A DNA stretch of 64,000 nucleotides from Caenispirillum salinarum_A (GCF_044803115.1 NZ_CP085224.1:930001-994000), one strand, 5' to 3'; counted from the stretch's first letter, positions 32,307 through 44,739 are shown. Notes: generated by a model not told the origin, from the letters alone. Numbers and translations are program-made.

Positions 32307-33617
32307 TCACGGGTTGATCCCGTCTTCCTCGGCCCATCGCCGCAGGCCGCCGGCGTCGACGAAGCCGGTCGTGCCGTCGCTGGTCAGCACGCGCGCCCAG
32401 TCGCCGTCGGGGGAGAGTTCCTTGACGACCACGGTGGTTCCTTCCGCCAGCGAGGCGGCCACGCGGTAGGCGGCGCCGGGCCCTGTGCGGACGGTGAGGC
32501 GCTCGGCGGCGACGTTCAGCCTGTCCAGTTGCGGGCCGAGGGCGCCGGGGCGGGTGGTCATGGATTCGTCCCCGCCCGGCGCCGGCGTCTCTGCGGTGAG
32601 AGCCGGCAGGTCGGGCAGCTCGTCCAGCCGCGGCGTGACCAGCGACACCACGGCGCCGATCACCAGCAGCGGCAGAAGCTGCACGGCCGCGGCCCAACCG
32701 GGACCCCGCCAGCGGTCGCGCAGGCGGCGGCGGGAGCGGGGGATCTGGCCCAGCAGCTGCTCCACCTCGCGGCGATCCATGCCGGTGCGGACGAAGACGG
32801 TGGCCTGTTCGGCGCACCCTCGCGCAAGGTCGGGCTCGCGGCGGGCGAGGAAGGCGCGAGCCTGTTCGACCAGCAGTTCCCGGTTGTTCTCGGCGGGCAG
32901 TTCTCCGCCGCGCAGGTTCACGACCAGCGCGCGAACGGTGTCCAGCGGCCCGGCCGGCAGCGACCACCAGCCGCGCAGCCATGTGGTGTAGCTCGCGCGC
33001 ACCGCCGAGACCTGGGAGCAGCGCCGGCAGAACACGCCCTCGATGCGTTCCACCAGCGACCGGCGGAGAAGACCGGTGACCTGGCGCAGGATGACGTGGC
33101 GCGGCTGGGCGGTCACCTTGCCGCAGCGCCGGCAGGGGCGCAGCGGCGGCGCGTTGGCGGCGGGCCGGTGCCCGGTGGCGGCCCGCGCGGCCGCCTCGGC
33201 CTGCGTACTCGCCGCACCGGCACCGGCGGCACCGGCACCAGCGGCGCCGCTGGTCCGCTGCTCCTGGCGCGGCCCGCCGGAGGCCTCCGCGCGGGCCTGC
33301 TGGGCGCGGTAGGCGGCACCGGCCCTGGCAGCGGTGTCGGCGCGGGGGCGGCCGCTGCTCTGGAAGGGGCCGCCGGCGCCGTGGCCGCGGGCGGCGGCCC
33401 GCATGTCGTAGGCGGCCCGGCGGCGCGGGTCGCCCAGGACCTGGTAGGCCTCGTTCAAGTGGGCGAAGGCCTCCGCCGCGCCGGCCGACGGGTTGCGGTC
33501 GGGGTGCAGGTCCTTGGCGCGGGCGCGGTAAGCCGCCTTGATGGCCGGGGCGTCAGCGTTCGGCCGCACGCCCAGCACGCGGTAATAGCCCTTGGGGTCG
33601 AGAAGCCCGCGCGCCAT
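32307..33617 (-). CDS. J-domain protein with zinc-ribbon-like, membrane and SH3 segments
   Basis: A 436-residue protein with an unusual order of parts. An N-terminal J domain (residues ~9-75, HPD at 38-40) can stimulate an Hsp70. A long Ala/Gly/Arg-rich linker follows. Next are two CxxC pairs (CRRCGK ~170, CRRCSQ ~205) that could bind zinc, a helical stretch, one membrane span (~325-345, VQLLPLLVIGAVVSLV) and a C-terminal bacterial SH3 domain (~375-430, LTVRTGPGAAYRVAASL, TGFVDAGGL). This places the J domain in the cytoplasm and SH3 outside. It is read in the same direction as the QueF-like gene, 13 nt downstream of its stop. Confidence 0.82.
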   Translation of the reverse strand: MARGLLDPKGYYRVLGVRPNADAPAIKAAYRARAKDLHPDRNPSAGAAEAFAHLNEAYQVLGDPRRRAAYDMRAAARGHGAGGPFQSSGRPRADTAARAGAAYRAQQARAEASGGPRQEQRTSGAAGAGAAGAGAASTQAEAAARAATGHRPAANAPPLRPCRRCGKVTAQPRHVILRQVTGLLRRSLVERIEGVFCRRCSQVSAVRASYTTWLRGWWSLPAGPLDTVRALVVNLRGGELPAENNRELLVEQARAFLARREPDLARGCAEQATVFVRTGMDRREVEQLLGQIPRSRRRLRDRWRGPGWAAAVQLLPLLVIGAVVSLVTPRLDELPDLPALTAETPAPGGDESMTTRPGALGPQLDRLNVAAERLTVRTGPGAAYRVAASLAEGTTVVVKELSPDGDWARVLTSDGTTGFVDAGGLRRWAEEDGINP

Positions 33618-33630
33618 GCCCGTCCCTTTC

Positions 33631-34032
33631 CTAAAGCGGGGCCAGCCGCGCCAGCAGCGCGGGATTGTCCCAGCCGGGACGGCGGTCTTCCATGACGATC
33701 GACTGGCTCAACTCGCCCAGGAGCGGCGGGGTCACGATGATGCGCACCCACCGGGGCAACAACTCGTTCAGCAGGTCGCCGAGAAGGATCGCCGCCAGGG
33801 CTTCCGGCCCCGCTTCGTCCGGGCCCGGCAGCGCCTCCAGGTAGGCGGCCAGGCAGGCCGCCTCCAGCACCTCGCGGTCCGGAACATAGCGCATCTCCAC
33901 CGCCGCGCCCGTGGACAGGGGCGCGCGCAGGATGACCAGGTAGTCGAGGCCCGGCTCCGGGTTGGCGGCGGTGCGCAAAAGCGCCCGCCGCGGCGCCGGG
34001 TCCGGGGCGGGAGAGCGGGTGTCGCGACTCAT
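33631..34032 (-). CDS. QueF-like tunnelling-fold protein, probably not catalytic
   Basis: A 133-residue protein with a QueF/GTP-cyclohydrolase-like stretch: RAPLSTGAAVEMRYVPD (36-52) followed by LEAACLAAYLEAL. In nitrile reductase QueF the matching motifs are CPVTGQPD...YVPD and ESKSLKLY. The catalytic Cys position is Ala37 here and the NADPH/substrate motif is largely lost, so nitrile reductase activity is unlikely. It reads upstream of the J-domain gene with a 13-nt gap, probably as an operon. The family assignment rests on motif resemblance only. Confidence 0.45.
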   Translation of the reverse strand: MSRDTRSPAPDPAPRRALLRTAANPEPGLDYLVILRAPLSTGAAVEMRYVPDREVLEAACLAAYLEALPGPDEAGPEALAAILLGDLLNELLPRWVRIIVTPPLLGELSQSIVMEDRRPGWDNPALLARLAPL

Positions 34033-34116
34033 GGACGGACTCTAGGGACCAAGGCTTCAACAAGCGGTTAACGATGCTTGGTGTCGCGATTTTCCGCAAG
34101 GCGTTGATTCTTTCCG

Positions 34117-34145
34117 TTGACTCACGACGGGGAAACGCCTAGATA
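34117..34145 (+). promoter_or_regulatory. rRNA operon promoter 1
   Basis: TTGACT (34117-34122), a 17-nt spacer and TAGATA (34140-34145). The most distal of three evenly built promoters ahead of the 16S gene. Confidence 0.65.
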
Positions 34146-34278
34146 ACGGCTCCTCGGCAGCGATGCCGGGGCAGCCGACAGCTTCAGGGGTTTCGGCCGC
34201 CGCACCAGCCTTGGGAGGGTGCGGCACGGTTCAGGGTTTTCCGCGGTTGCGGGGTCTGAAACGGCCTGAAAAAGTTGG

Positions 34279-34307
34279 TTGACAGGGTCCGGGCGGTTCG
34301 ATAGAAA
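34279..34307 (+). promoter_or_regulatory. rRNA operon promoter 2
   Basis: TTGACA (34279-34284), 17-nt spacer, TAGAAA (34302-34307). The best -35 element of the three. Confidence 0.75.
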
Positions 34308-34380
34308 CCCGGCCTTCCGCGGCGGAGCCGGCGGCCTTCGGGTCCTGGTGAAGCGGCGGGGAGAAAAGAGAAAAAAGAGG

Positions 34381-34409
34381 TTGACGACAATCTCCTGCTT
34401 CTCTAAAAG
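34381..34409 (+). promoter_or_regulatory. rRNA operon promoter 3
   Basis: TTGACG (34381-34386), 17-nt spacer, TAAAAG (34404-34409), about 250 nt before the mature 16S start. Confidence 0.7.
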
Positions 34410-34493
34410 ACGGCCTCCCCGACGGGCCGGGTTGAACGGAAACCTACCGGTCAGCCAGTCAGACGGGACGGAATTCTTCGGGGCTTCGGCCTC

Positions 34494-34506
34494 GCGCTCT
34501 TTGACA
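34494..34506 (+). promoter_or_regulatory. boxA-like antitermination site in the rRNA leader
   Basis: GCGCTCTTTGACA resembles the boxA consensus (TGCTCTTTAACA) bound by NusB-S10. A related copy, CGCTCTTGGACA, occurs before 23S near 36799-36810. Confidence 0.7.
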
Positions 34507-34658
34507 TCGTGAACGAACGGAAGGGATGCGCAGGCGGCGGTACGTCTGTTGCGACAGATGGAAGTCTGCCAGCGCATTCTACGCAACTACCCGGTCGGTC
34601 CTTCGGGATCGGCTCGTTAGTACGCAGTAAGCGTTTTGCAGGTTCCATCCGTCAAGAT

Positions 34659-36145
<1,487 letters not shown>

Positions 36146-36272
36146 AAGGAAGCAGGAGCGGCAACGCTCTCGCTGCTTGACACACACTACCTCCAGACGC
36201 ACCGCCGTCTTCGCATCCCTTCCCGATCGATCAACCAGGCACTCCTGTTGCCGGTATCTCGCGATACCGTGC

Positions 36273-36349
<77 letters not shown>

Positions 36350-36408
36350 GTTCCCCTCGCGGGTGAGCTACGGCGGAGTGCCACGCTGGTTGTAGGTGGT
36401 GCGGTTAT

Positions 36409-36600
36409 CGCCATCAAGACACCAGGAACACCAGGAAAGCGTGCCGACAGCGCCATCCCGCATCAGCGGATGCGACGAGAAACGAAGGCGTCCTTCGGGC
36501 GCATTCAGTCTTCCTCAGGCAGCTTGCACGGTGTCCGGCACAGATTGCAGCCCCATGGCTTGCACGGCCTCTTGGTGCCCTTGGTGTCTTCGTGGCCCCG
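36409..36600. repeat. MITE-like inverted-repeat element B, inside the rRNA spacer
   Basis: About 192 bp lying between tRNA-Ile and tRNA-Ala. The left end CCATCAAGACACCAGGAACA and the reverse complement of the right end CCACGAAGACACCAAGGGCA are clearly related (21 of 30 bases over the longer alignment). They also match the ends of element A at 31968-32160. No coding frame is supported. The element is co-transcribed with the rRNA and must be tolerated by, or excised during, processing. Confidence 0.6.
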
Positions 36601-36637
36601 CAAAACATGCGAGGGCCACCGACGCACGGATTTTCCT

Positions 36638-36713
36638 GGGGGCGTAGCTCAGCTGGGAGAGCATCCGCTTTGCAAGCGGAAGGTCGTCGGTTCGAACCCG
36701 TCCGCCTCCACCA
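36638..36713 (+). tRNA. tRNA-Ala (anticodon TGC)
   Basis: 76 nt with encoded CCA. Acceptor GGGGGCG pairs with CGCCTCC, anticodon loop TTTGCAA, T loop TTCGAAC. Standard second spacer tRNA of alphaproteobacterial rRNA operons. Confidence 0.97.
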
Positions 36714-36980
36714 ACCTGACCCCATGATCGATCGAGGGAAACCATTTCCGGCCCAGCCGGAAAGCTGATCCGAAGCCCGTGTGCTTCGGTCTTCCGTTCG
36801 CTCTTGGACATCGTGAAGAGGTCATTGTGAAGCGGTCCGCCCGCCGTGCCATCCCCGGCACAGAATGGCGGGTGGATCAATGCTATAAGCCGGCATGCCG
36901 TGTCATCCTTCGGCATGCTGGTCGGGAACGCATCTTTGTAGGAGAGCATTGTCGCGCCGGGCTTGTCCCTGCGGACGGTG

Positions 36981-39717
<2,737 letters not shown>

Positions 39718-39851
39718 CCCGCCCGCAGCGGCAAGCGCGGCGCGGTGCTCTCCGAAACACACATGTGTTCCCAGCATCCTGACCGCTCAGGCATGAGCGG
39801 CCGCTTCACAGGCTTCTGCCGTGCGCTTGCGCGTGCGGTGTGTGTTTGGAC

Positions 39852-39970
39852 GACCTGGTGGTCATGGCGTGGGTGCCACTCCCGATCCCATCCCGAACTC
39901 GGCCGAGAAACCCCACAGCGTCGATGGTACTGCGTCCTAAGGCGTGGGAGAGTAGAACGCCGCCAGGTCT
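39852..39970 (+). rRNA. rrf: 5S ribosomal RNA
   Basis: About 119 nt. The terminal helix GACCTGGTGG / CCGCCAGGTC closes the molecule and the CCCGATCCCATCCCGAACTC core is typical. Confidence 0.95.
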
Positions 39971-40092
39971 TCCAAGCACACCCCGTAACACCCGCCCGCC
40001 GCACAGGCCCGCACCGACCTCTTCCGATGATCCCGTCCCAGAACCCGCCGGCGAACGGCCGACACACCAACACCAACACCGACACATCCTGC

Positions 40093-40169
<77 letters not shown>

Positions 40170-40177
40170 CCGACATG

Positions 40178-40212
40178 AAAAAACCCGCCGTCTTCACGAC
40201 GGCGGGTTTTTT
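40178..40212 (+). terminator. rRNA operon terminator
   Basis: AAAAAA then CCCGCCGTC, loop TTCAC, GACGGCGGG then TTTTTT: a perfect 15-bp intrinsic terminator 9 nt after tRNA-fMet. The IS66 element begins at the very next base. Confidence 0.92.
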
Positions 40213-40298
40213 GTAAGCGGGGCTCCTCCCCCACCTGTTGACGAAGCGAGCTCTGCCGCATCGTGATCGCTTTCCGAGGCGAGCGAGGTGCGGCCACG

Positions 40299-40733
40299 AT
40301 GGATGACGACAGACTTGATGCCTGGCTTGGAGACAGAGATGAAGCCAGGCCTTATCAGCGGGTGGAGGTCATCACTGGCCGCCGGCAGCGCCGACGGTGG
40401 ACGGCGGATGAGAAAGCGGAGATCGTGGCAGCGAGCGCGAAACCGGGCGCCTGCATCTCGGACGTGGCGAGGCGGTACGGGGTGAACCGCGGCCTGCTGA
40501 CGGTGTGGCGACGGGATGCCGGCATCGCCAAGGGAACCGCGGTCGCAGCCGGCGATCCGTTCGCCGAGATGGTGGTCGAAGCTCCGAAACTGGAGGCGCG
40601 TCCGCCGCAGCCCGATGCACGGCGGCCGGGTCGCATCGACGTCGTGGTCGATGGCGGGCATGCCGTGCTGTCGGGCGACGTCGATCCCGCCCTGGCGGTC
40701 GCCGTCATCGGCGCCCTGCGGAGGCCGCGGTGA
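40299..40733 (+). CDS. tnpA: IS66 accessory protein TnpA
   Basis: A 144-residue helix-turn-helix protein of the IS66 orf1 type (RRRWTADEKAEIVAASAKPGA, then ISDVARRYGVNRGLLTVWRR). It is needed for transposition together with TnpB and TnpC. The stop overlaps the GTG start of tnpB by 4 bp (GTGA), implying coupled translation. Confidence 0.88.
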   Translation: MDDDRLDAWLGDRDEARPYQRVEVITGRRQRRRWTADEKAEIVAASAKPGACISDVARRYGVNRGLLTVWRRDAGIAKGTAVAAGDPFAEMVVEAPKLEARPPQPDARRPGRIDVVVDGGHAVLSGDVDPALAVAVIGALRRPR

Positions 40734-41083
40734 TCGCGCCGCCGACGGGCGTGAAGGTGGTGCTCTGCACGCAGCCGGTGGATTTCCGCAAAGGACACGA
40801 CGGTCTGGCGGCGGTCGTGCAGGAAGCCCTGCGGCGCGATCCCTTCTGCGGCGACCTCTTCGTTTTCCGCTCGAAGCGGCTGGACAGGGTCAAGATCCTG
40901 GCGTGGGACGGCAGCGGCCTGTGCCTGTTCTACAAGCGGCTGGAGACCGGCCGCTTCACGTGGCCGCCGGTGCGTAACGGCGTCGTCACGGTGTCGCCGG
41001 CACAGATGGCGATGCTGCTCGAAGGGCTCGACTGGTCGCGCGTGCGGCGGCGGCCCGTGGAAACGCCGGAAGCCGCCTGTTGA
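40730..41083 (+). CDS. tnpB: IS66 accessory protein TnpB
   Basis: A 117-residue IS66 Orf2/TnpB protein (PVDFRKGHDGLAAVVQEAL, GDLFVFRSKRLDRVKIL, GLCLFYKRLETGRF, then LLEGLDW). GTG 40730 overlaps the tnpA stop. Biochemical role unknown, though conserved in the family. Confidence 0.92.
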   Translation: MIAPPTGVKVVLCTQPVDFRKGHDGLAAVVQEALRRDPFCGDLFVFRSKRLDRVKILAWDGSGLCLFYKRLETGRFTWPPVRNGVVTVSPAQMAMLLEGLDWSRVRRRPVETPEAAC

Positions 41084-41131
41084 GCCGGTTTCCGGCTGGC
41101 CCGGCGCCTCCGGAGCGGGTAAAATCCGGCC

Positions 41132-42715
41132 ATGCCGCTCGACCTCGACACCCTGCCGACCGATGCCGCCGACCTGCGTCGGCTGGTTCTGGCTTTGGCC
41201 GAGGAGCGGGACGCGGCGACGGCTGAACGCGACGTCGAAAAGGACCGCGCCGACCGACTCGAACACCTTCTGGCGCAGTTGAAGCGGCTGATGTTCGGCC
41301 GGCGCTCCGAGAAGCTCGACCCCGACCAGTTGGCGCTCTCCTTCGAGGACCTGGAGCAGAGCATCGCCGCCGTCCATGCCGAGATGGATGCGGCCGCGCC
41401 GGTGGAGCGGCGCCGCCGGCGGACGGGTGACGAGCGGGCATCGCTGCCCAAGACCCTGCCCGAGATCGAGCGCGTCATCGACGTCGCGCCCGAGGACAAG
41501 GTCTGCCCCTGCTGCAACGGCGAGCGGCACGTGATCGGCGAGGACGTCAGCCGGCGGCTCGACGTCGTGCCGGTGCAGTACCGCATCCTCGTCACCCGGC
41601 GTCCGCGCTACGGCTGCCGGGCTTGCGAGACCGGCGTGGTGCAGGCGCCGGCGCCCGAGCATGTCGTGGCCTGCGGCCTGCCGACGGAGGCCCTGGTCGC
41701 CCAGGTGCTGATCGGCAAGTACGCCGACGGCCTGCCGCTCTATCGCCAGGCCCGTATCCTGGCCCGCCAGGGCATCGAGATCGACCGCTCGGTGCTGGCC
41801 GGCTGGGTCGGCCACGCATGCTGGTGGCTGAAGCCGCTGTACGACCGGCTGCGGCTGCACCTGCTGTCGTCGGCCAAGCTCTACGCCGACGAGACGCGCC
41901 TGCCGGTGCTCGACCCGGGGCGCGGCAGGACCAAGACGGCGCAGCTCTGGGCCTACGCCCGGGACGACCGGCCCTGGGGCGGCGGCGATCCGCCGGCGGT
42001 CGCCTATGTCTATGCCGTCGGCCGGGGCGCGGACCACGCGCGCGATCACCTCGGCGGTTTCGCCGGCATCCTCCAGGTGGACGGCTATGGTGCCTACAAG
42101 AGCCTCGTCACGGCGAAGGCCGGCGCCGCCTTGCCGCTGCCGATCACGCTCGCCTTCTGTTGGAGCCACCTGCGGCGCAAGTTCTACGAGCTTCATGTGA
42201 AGCAGGGCTCGCCGGTGGCCGAGGAAGCCCTGCGCCGGATCGCCGAACTGTACCGCATCGAGAGCGAGATCCGCGGTCAGGCGGCGGAGGAGCGCCAAGC
42301 CAAACGGGCCGCTCGGACCCGCCCCCTGGTGGAGAGCATGCGGACCTGGATCGACGCCCAGCTCGCCCGCGTGTCCGGCAAGGCGCCGCTCGCCGAGATC
42401 CTGCGCTACGCCGTCAACCACTGGGACGGCCTCTGCGTCTTCCTCGACGACGGCCGTGTCGAGATGGACACCAATGCCGTCGAACGTTGCATCAGGCCAG
42501 TGACTCTGGTCAGGAAAAATTCGCTATTCGCCGGTTCCGACGGCGGCGGCGACCACTGGGCCATCGTCGCGTCCCTCATCGAGACGGCGAAGCTGAACGA
42601 CGTCGAGCCCTTCGCCTATCTGAAGAGCGTCATCGAGACGATCGTCACGGACTTCCCCGCATGCCGGCTGGACGAGCTCCTCCCCTGGAATTGGGAGGCC
42701 GCCGTCAACGGCTGA
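41132..42715 (+). CDS. tnpC: IS66-family transposase TnpC
   Basis: A 527-residue DDE transposase. An N-terminal leucine-rich coiled coil (~1-60) is followed by the zinc-finger-like domain (CPCCNGERHVIGEDVS), the catalytic domain (LYADETRLPVL, then LQVDGYGAYKSL and CWSHLRRKFYELH), and the C-terminal ERCIRPVTLVRKNSLFAGSDGGG motif. No frameshift is seen, so it should be functional. Confidence 0.95.
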   Translation: MPLDLDTLPTDAADLRRLVLALAEERDAATAERDVEKDRADRLEHLLAQLKRLMFGRRSEKLDPDQLALSFEDLEQSIAAVHAEMDAAAPVERRRRRTGDERASLPKTLPEIERVIDVAPEDKVCPCCNGERHVIGEDVSRRLDVVPVQYRILVTRRPRYGCRACETGVVQAPAPEHVVACGLPTEALVAQVLIGKYADGLPLYRQARILARQGIEIDRSVLAGWVGHACWWLKPLYDRLRLHLLSSAKLYADETRLPVLDPGRGRTKTAQLWAYARDDRPWGGGDPPAVAYVYAVGRGADHARDHLGGFAGILQVDGYGAYKSLVTAKAGAALPLPITLAFCWSHLRRKFYELHVKQGSPVAEEALRRIAELYRIESEIRGQAAEERQAKRAARTRPLVESMRTWIDAQLARVSGKAPLAEILRYAVNHWDGLCVFLDDGRVEMDTNAVERCIRPVTLVRKNSLFAGSDGGGDHWAIVASLIETAKLNDVEPFAYLKSVIETIVTDFPACRLDELLPWNWEAAVNG

Positions 42716-42742
42716 TCAGTGTGGGCAACAAGCCCCGCTTAC

Positions 42743-42962
42743 CCCGCTCCAACATCACGCCGAGCCTGCGGTAGCCGAAGCGCCGCCGCTCGGCTGCCAA
42801 GTCGCGCAGCCGGAGCCGCACCTCCGCGTCATCAGGTCGGCGGCTGTGATAGCGGATCGAACTCCGATCCACCCCAAGAACCAGGCACGCCCGCCGCTCG
42901 CTCACGCCGAAGGCTTCGACGGCATGAGCAACGGCTGTTCGCCGAGCAGCGGGCGTCACCAC
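42743..42962 (-). pseudogene. IS3-family orfB (transposase), truncated by IS66
   Basis: Reads TPAARRTAVAHAVEAFGVSE, then RRACLVLGVDRSSIRYHSR and FGYRRLGVMLERGKRG, the N-terminal HTH region of IS3 orfB. It then crosses into IS66 sequence. The whole DDE catalytic domain is missing. It begins in a frame overlapping the end of orfA, as needed for programmed frameshifting. Confidence 0.88.
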
Positions 42963-43222
42963 TTTTTTGCCGTCAGGTCTTTCAGGATCGCATTGTCCAG
43001 CATCGCCTCGGCAAGCAGCTTCTTCAGCCGCGTGTTCTCGTCCTCAAGGGCCTTCAGCCGCTTGGCGTCCGACACCTCCAGGCCACCCAACTTGGCCTTC
43101 CACTTGTAGAACGTCGCTTCGCTGACCCCATGGCGCCGACAGACGTCGGCGGTCTTCGACCCGGCCTCCTGCTCCTTCAGGATGCCGATGATCTGCTCCT
43201 CGGTGAAACGGCTGCGCTTCAT
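42956..43222 (-). CDS. IS3-family orfA (transposase HTH subunit)
   Basis: 88 residues with the orfA signature FTEEQIIGILKEQEAG, CRRHGVSEATFYKWKAK and a leucine-zipper-like tail (LEDENTRLKKLLAEAMLD). Intact by itself, but without an intact orfB the element cannot move on its own. Confidence 0.9.
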   Translation of the reverse strand: MKRSRFTEEQIIGILKEQEAGSKTADVCRRHGVSEATFYKWKAKLGGLEVSDAKRLKALEDENTRLKKLLAEAMLDNAILKDLTAKKW

Positions 43223-43287
43223 TCGGTAGTCTCCCCTGCTGCGGGAGACTCTACCTCAAACTGGAGGAGTTTTCGGGGAGCAGGTCA

Positions 43288-43469
43288 CGCAGCAGCGCCC
43301 GGCTGTCGCGGACTTGGCCGAGCAGTGCCGTCACGTGCCTCGGCGCTGCCGCCGGCACGGACGATGAGCGCGCCACAGATGTGATCGCGCGCACCTGCCA
43401 AGCGCGGCTGAGCGCCGTTCCTACACCACTCGCCGGGGCACGGGCCTCCGGCAGCCGAGCCTTCAGCAT
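43288..43469 (-). pseudogene. Unknown gene cut short by the IS3 insertion
   Basis: A frame starting at ATG 43469, inside the last codons of the patatin gene (stop at 43465-43463), continues for about 60 residues (MLKARLPEARAPASG ... GQVRDSRALLR) until it meets the IS3 end. The overlapping start indicates a translationally coupled downstream gene that lost its 3' part. No family is recognised. Confidence 0.4.
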
Positions 43470-44479
43470 TTCGCCGAGAGATCGTCGAGCAGCCGTTCCG
43501 CGGCCTGTTCCCCGCCCGTCCACCGCTCCGCCAATGCCGACGGCGAATAATCGAACAGGCGGTTGCCGATTTCGTCGCTCGCCGGCCAATCGACGGTGAC
43601 CACGTCGAGCGCCGGCCGCGCCGCTTCGGCCCGTGCGGCGCGAAGGGCCGGATCGTCGTCGGTCCCCGGCGGCAACCGGTCCAGGACGTGACGCAAGGTC
43701 CGGCGAAGCTCCTCCGCTTCAGTCAGGTGCGCCAACTGGCGGCGGGTCTGGCTGGCGAAGATGATTTCGTGGCGCCGCGCCAGCGCCTCGGCAACGCCGG
43801 TGAACGGCCGCGCACGCGGACGAAAGGGGTCGACGGCGATGCACAGGCCGCCGCGGCTGCGGTCGCCGCGCACCACGTCAAGCGGCAGGTTGGCGCTGAG
43901 GCCTCCGTCTCCGAGGAGGTGGCCGTCGATCCGCACCGGGCGGAACTCCGGGACAAGCGCGCAACTTGCCACGATGTGCTCCGGCCCGACGGTCTGGTCA
44001 CGGGTGTCGAACACGACGTCCTGACCCGTCTCCAGATCGACGGCCACCGCCGTGAAACGGACGGCGCCGGAGTTCAGTCGGTCGAAGTCGACCAGGCGCT
44101 CGAGGCTGTGACGCAGGGGAGCCAGGTCGTGAAGGCCGACGTCCTCGGCACGGCCGGGCAGCAGCCCGGACGCCACGGGGGCAAAGATGCCGGGGCGGCC
44201 GAGCAGCATCGCCTGGAACTGCCCGGCGAGGCGCGAGGTGCCGAGCTGTGCCGCCTCAGTCCAGAATGTCCGTAGCGCGTCGAGCCCGGCGGGATGGTCG
44301 TTGCCGGCTACGAGCGCGCCGTTGACGGCACCGATGGACACCCCGGCCACCCAGTCCGGCCGCACTCCGCCGCGGAGCAGCGCCGTGCAGGCGCCCGCCT
44401 CGAATGCGCCCAGGGCGTTGCCGCCGGCCAGGAGCAGGGTCACGGGCGGAGCGGGCGTTTGTTTCCGCGGCTCCGTCAT
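43463..44479 (-). CDS. Patatin-like phospholipase
   Basis: A 338-residue lipid acyl hydrolase. The oxyanion-hole stretch GGNALGAFEAG (19-29) is followed by the nucleophile elbow GVSIG (46-50, Ser48) and the DGG-type Asp of the dyad (GHLLGDGGLSANLPL). The start at 44479 (MTEPRKQ) overlaps the stop of the preceding fragment as ATGA. The C-terminal ~100 residues (IFASQTRRQLAHLTEAEELRR) are as in the DUF3734-type patatin subfamily often seen with polyhydroxyalkanoate genes. A PHB-depolymerase-type gene lies upstream. Confidence 0.88.
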   Translation of the reverse strand: MTEPRKQTPAPPVTLLLAGGNALGAFEAGACTALLRGGVRPDWVAGVSIGAVNGALVAGNDHPAGLDALRTFWTEAAQLGTSRLAGQFQAMLLGRPGIFAPVASGLLPGRAEDVGLHDLAPLRHSLERLVDFDRLNSGAVRFTAVAVDLETGQDVVFDTRDQTVGPEHIVASCALVPEFRPVRIDGHLLGDGGLSANLPLDVVRGDRSRGGLCIAVDPFRPRARPFTGVAEALARRHEIIFASQTRRQLAHLTEAEELRRTLRHVLDRLPPGTDDDPALRAARAEAARPALDVVTVDWPASDEIGNRLFDYSPSALAERWTGGEQAAERLLDDLSAKC

Positions 44480-44607
44480 CGGACGTGGCGGCGCGCACTG
44501 TCGGGGGGCTGGGCGTCGATCCACTCGGCCATCTCACGCTCCTTGTACATAGATCCCTCGCAGATGCCGGCCACCTCGACGTCGCCCAGGGCCCGCGCGC
44601 CTTCCAT
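44476..44607 (-). pseudogene. 3' remnant of a gene coupled to the patatin gene
   Basis: A frame of 43 codons from ATG 44607 (MEGARALGDVEVAGICEG, then EREMAEWIDAQPPD) ends in TGA overlapping the patatin ATG. The same frame is open upstream to a TAG near 44674, without a start or ribosome-binding site. This pattern fits the C-terminal tail of a once longer gene in the patatin operon. Family unknown. Confidence 0.4.
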
Positions 44608-44715
44608 CAGGGCGCGGTAACCACATGGTTCGGCGGGCGCGATTGCCAACCGTGCGGCCTCGGGAGACTTCTATCACAGCCCTCGATTATCCAGCGTCTT
44701 CATTGGGATCGCGTT

Positions 44716-44739
44716 GCTGCCTCCATTGGAGGAGGCAGC
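44716..44739 (-). terminator. Hairpin after the PHB-depolymerase-type gene
   Basis: GCTGCCTCC / GGAGGCAGC, a perfect 9-bp stem with a 6-nt loop, 45 nt beyond the stop on the minus strand; no T-run. Confidence 0.45.

Larger units (their letters stand above)
40213..42742 (+). mobile_element. IS66-family insertion sequence, apparently complete
   Basis: 2,530 bp bounded by inverted repeats. The left end GTAAGCGGGGCT...CCCAC (from 40213) matches the right end read on the minus strand, GTAAGCGGGGCT...CCCAC (from 42742), with four or five differences in ~22 bases. All three IS66 genes are intact and in the usual order. The 8 bp to the left (GGTTTTTT) and right (CCCGCTCC) differ, so no target duplication remains. 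The right side lies inside an IS3-type orfB. Confidence 0.9.
42743..43287 (-). mobile_element. IS3-family element, 5' fragment
   Basis: Contains a complete orfA and the first ~73 codons of orfB. The probable outer end is TGACCTGCTCCCC on the minus strand (43287-43275). The inner side is cut by the IS66 end at 42742. The remainder of orfB and the other IS3 end are not found on the far side of the IS66, where the rRNA terminator begins. Confidence 0.8.

Noticed and set aside
43470..43589. A minus-strand frame that starts upstream at 43589, running through the patatin end into the truncated gene
   Set aside because: The upper part overlaps the patatin gene in another frame and lacks a ribosome-binding site; the ATG at 43469 gives a better, coupled start.
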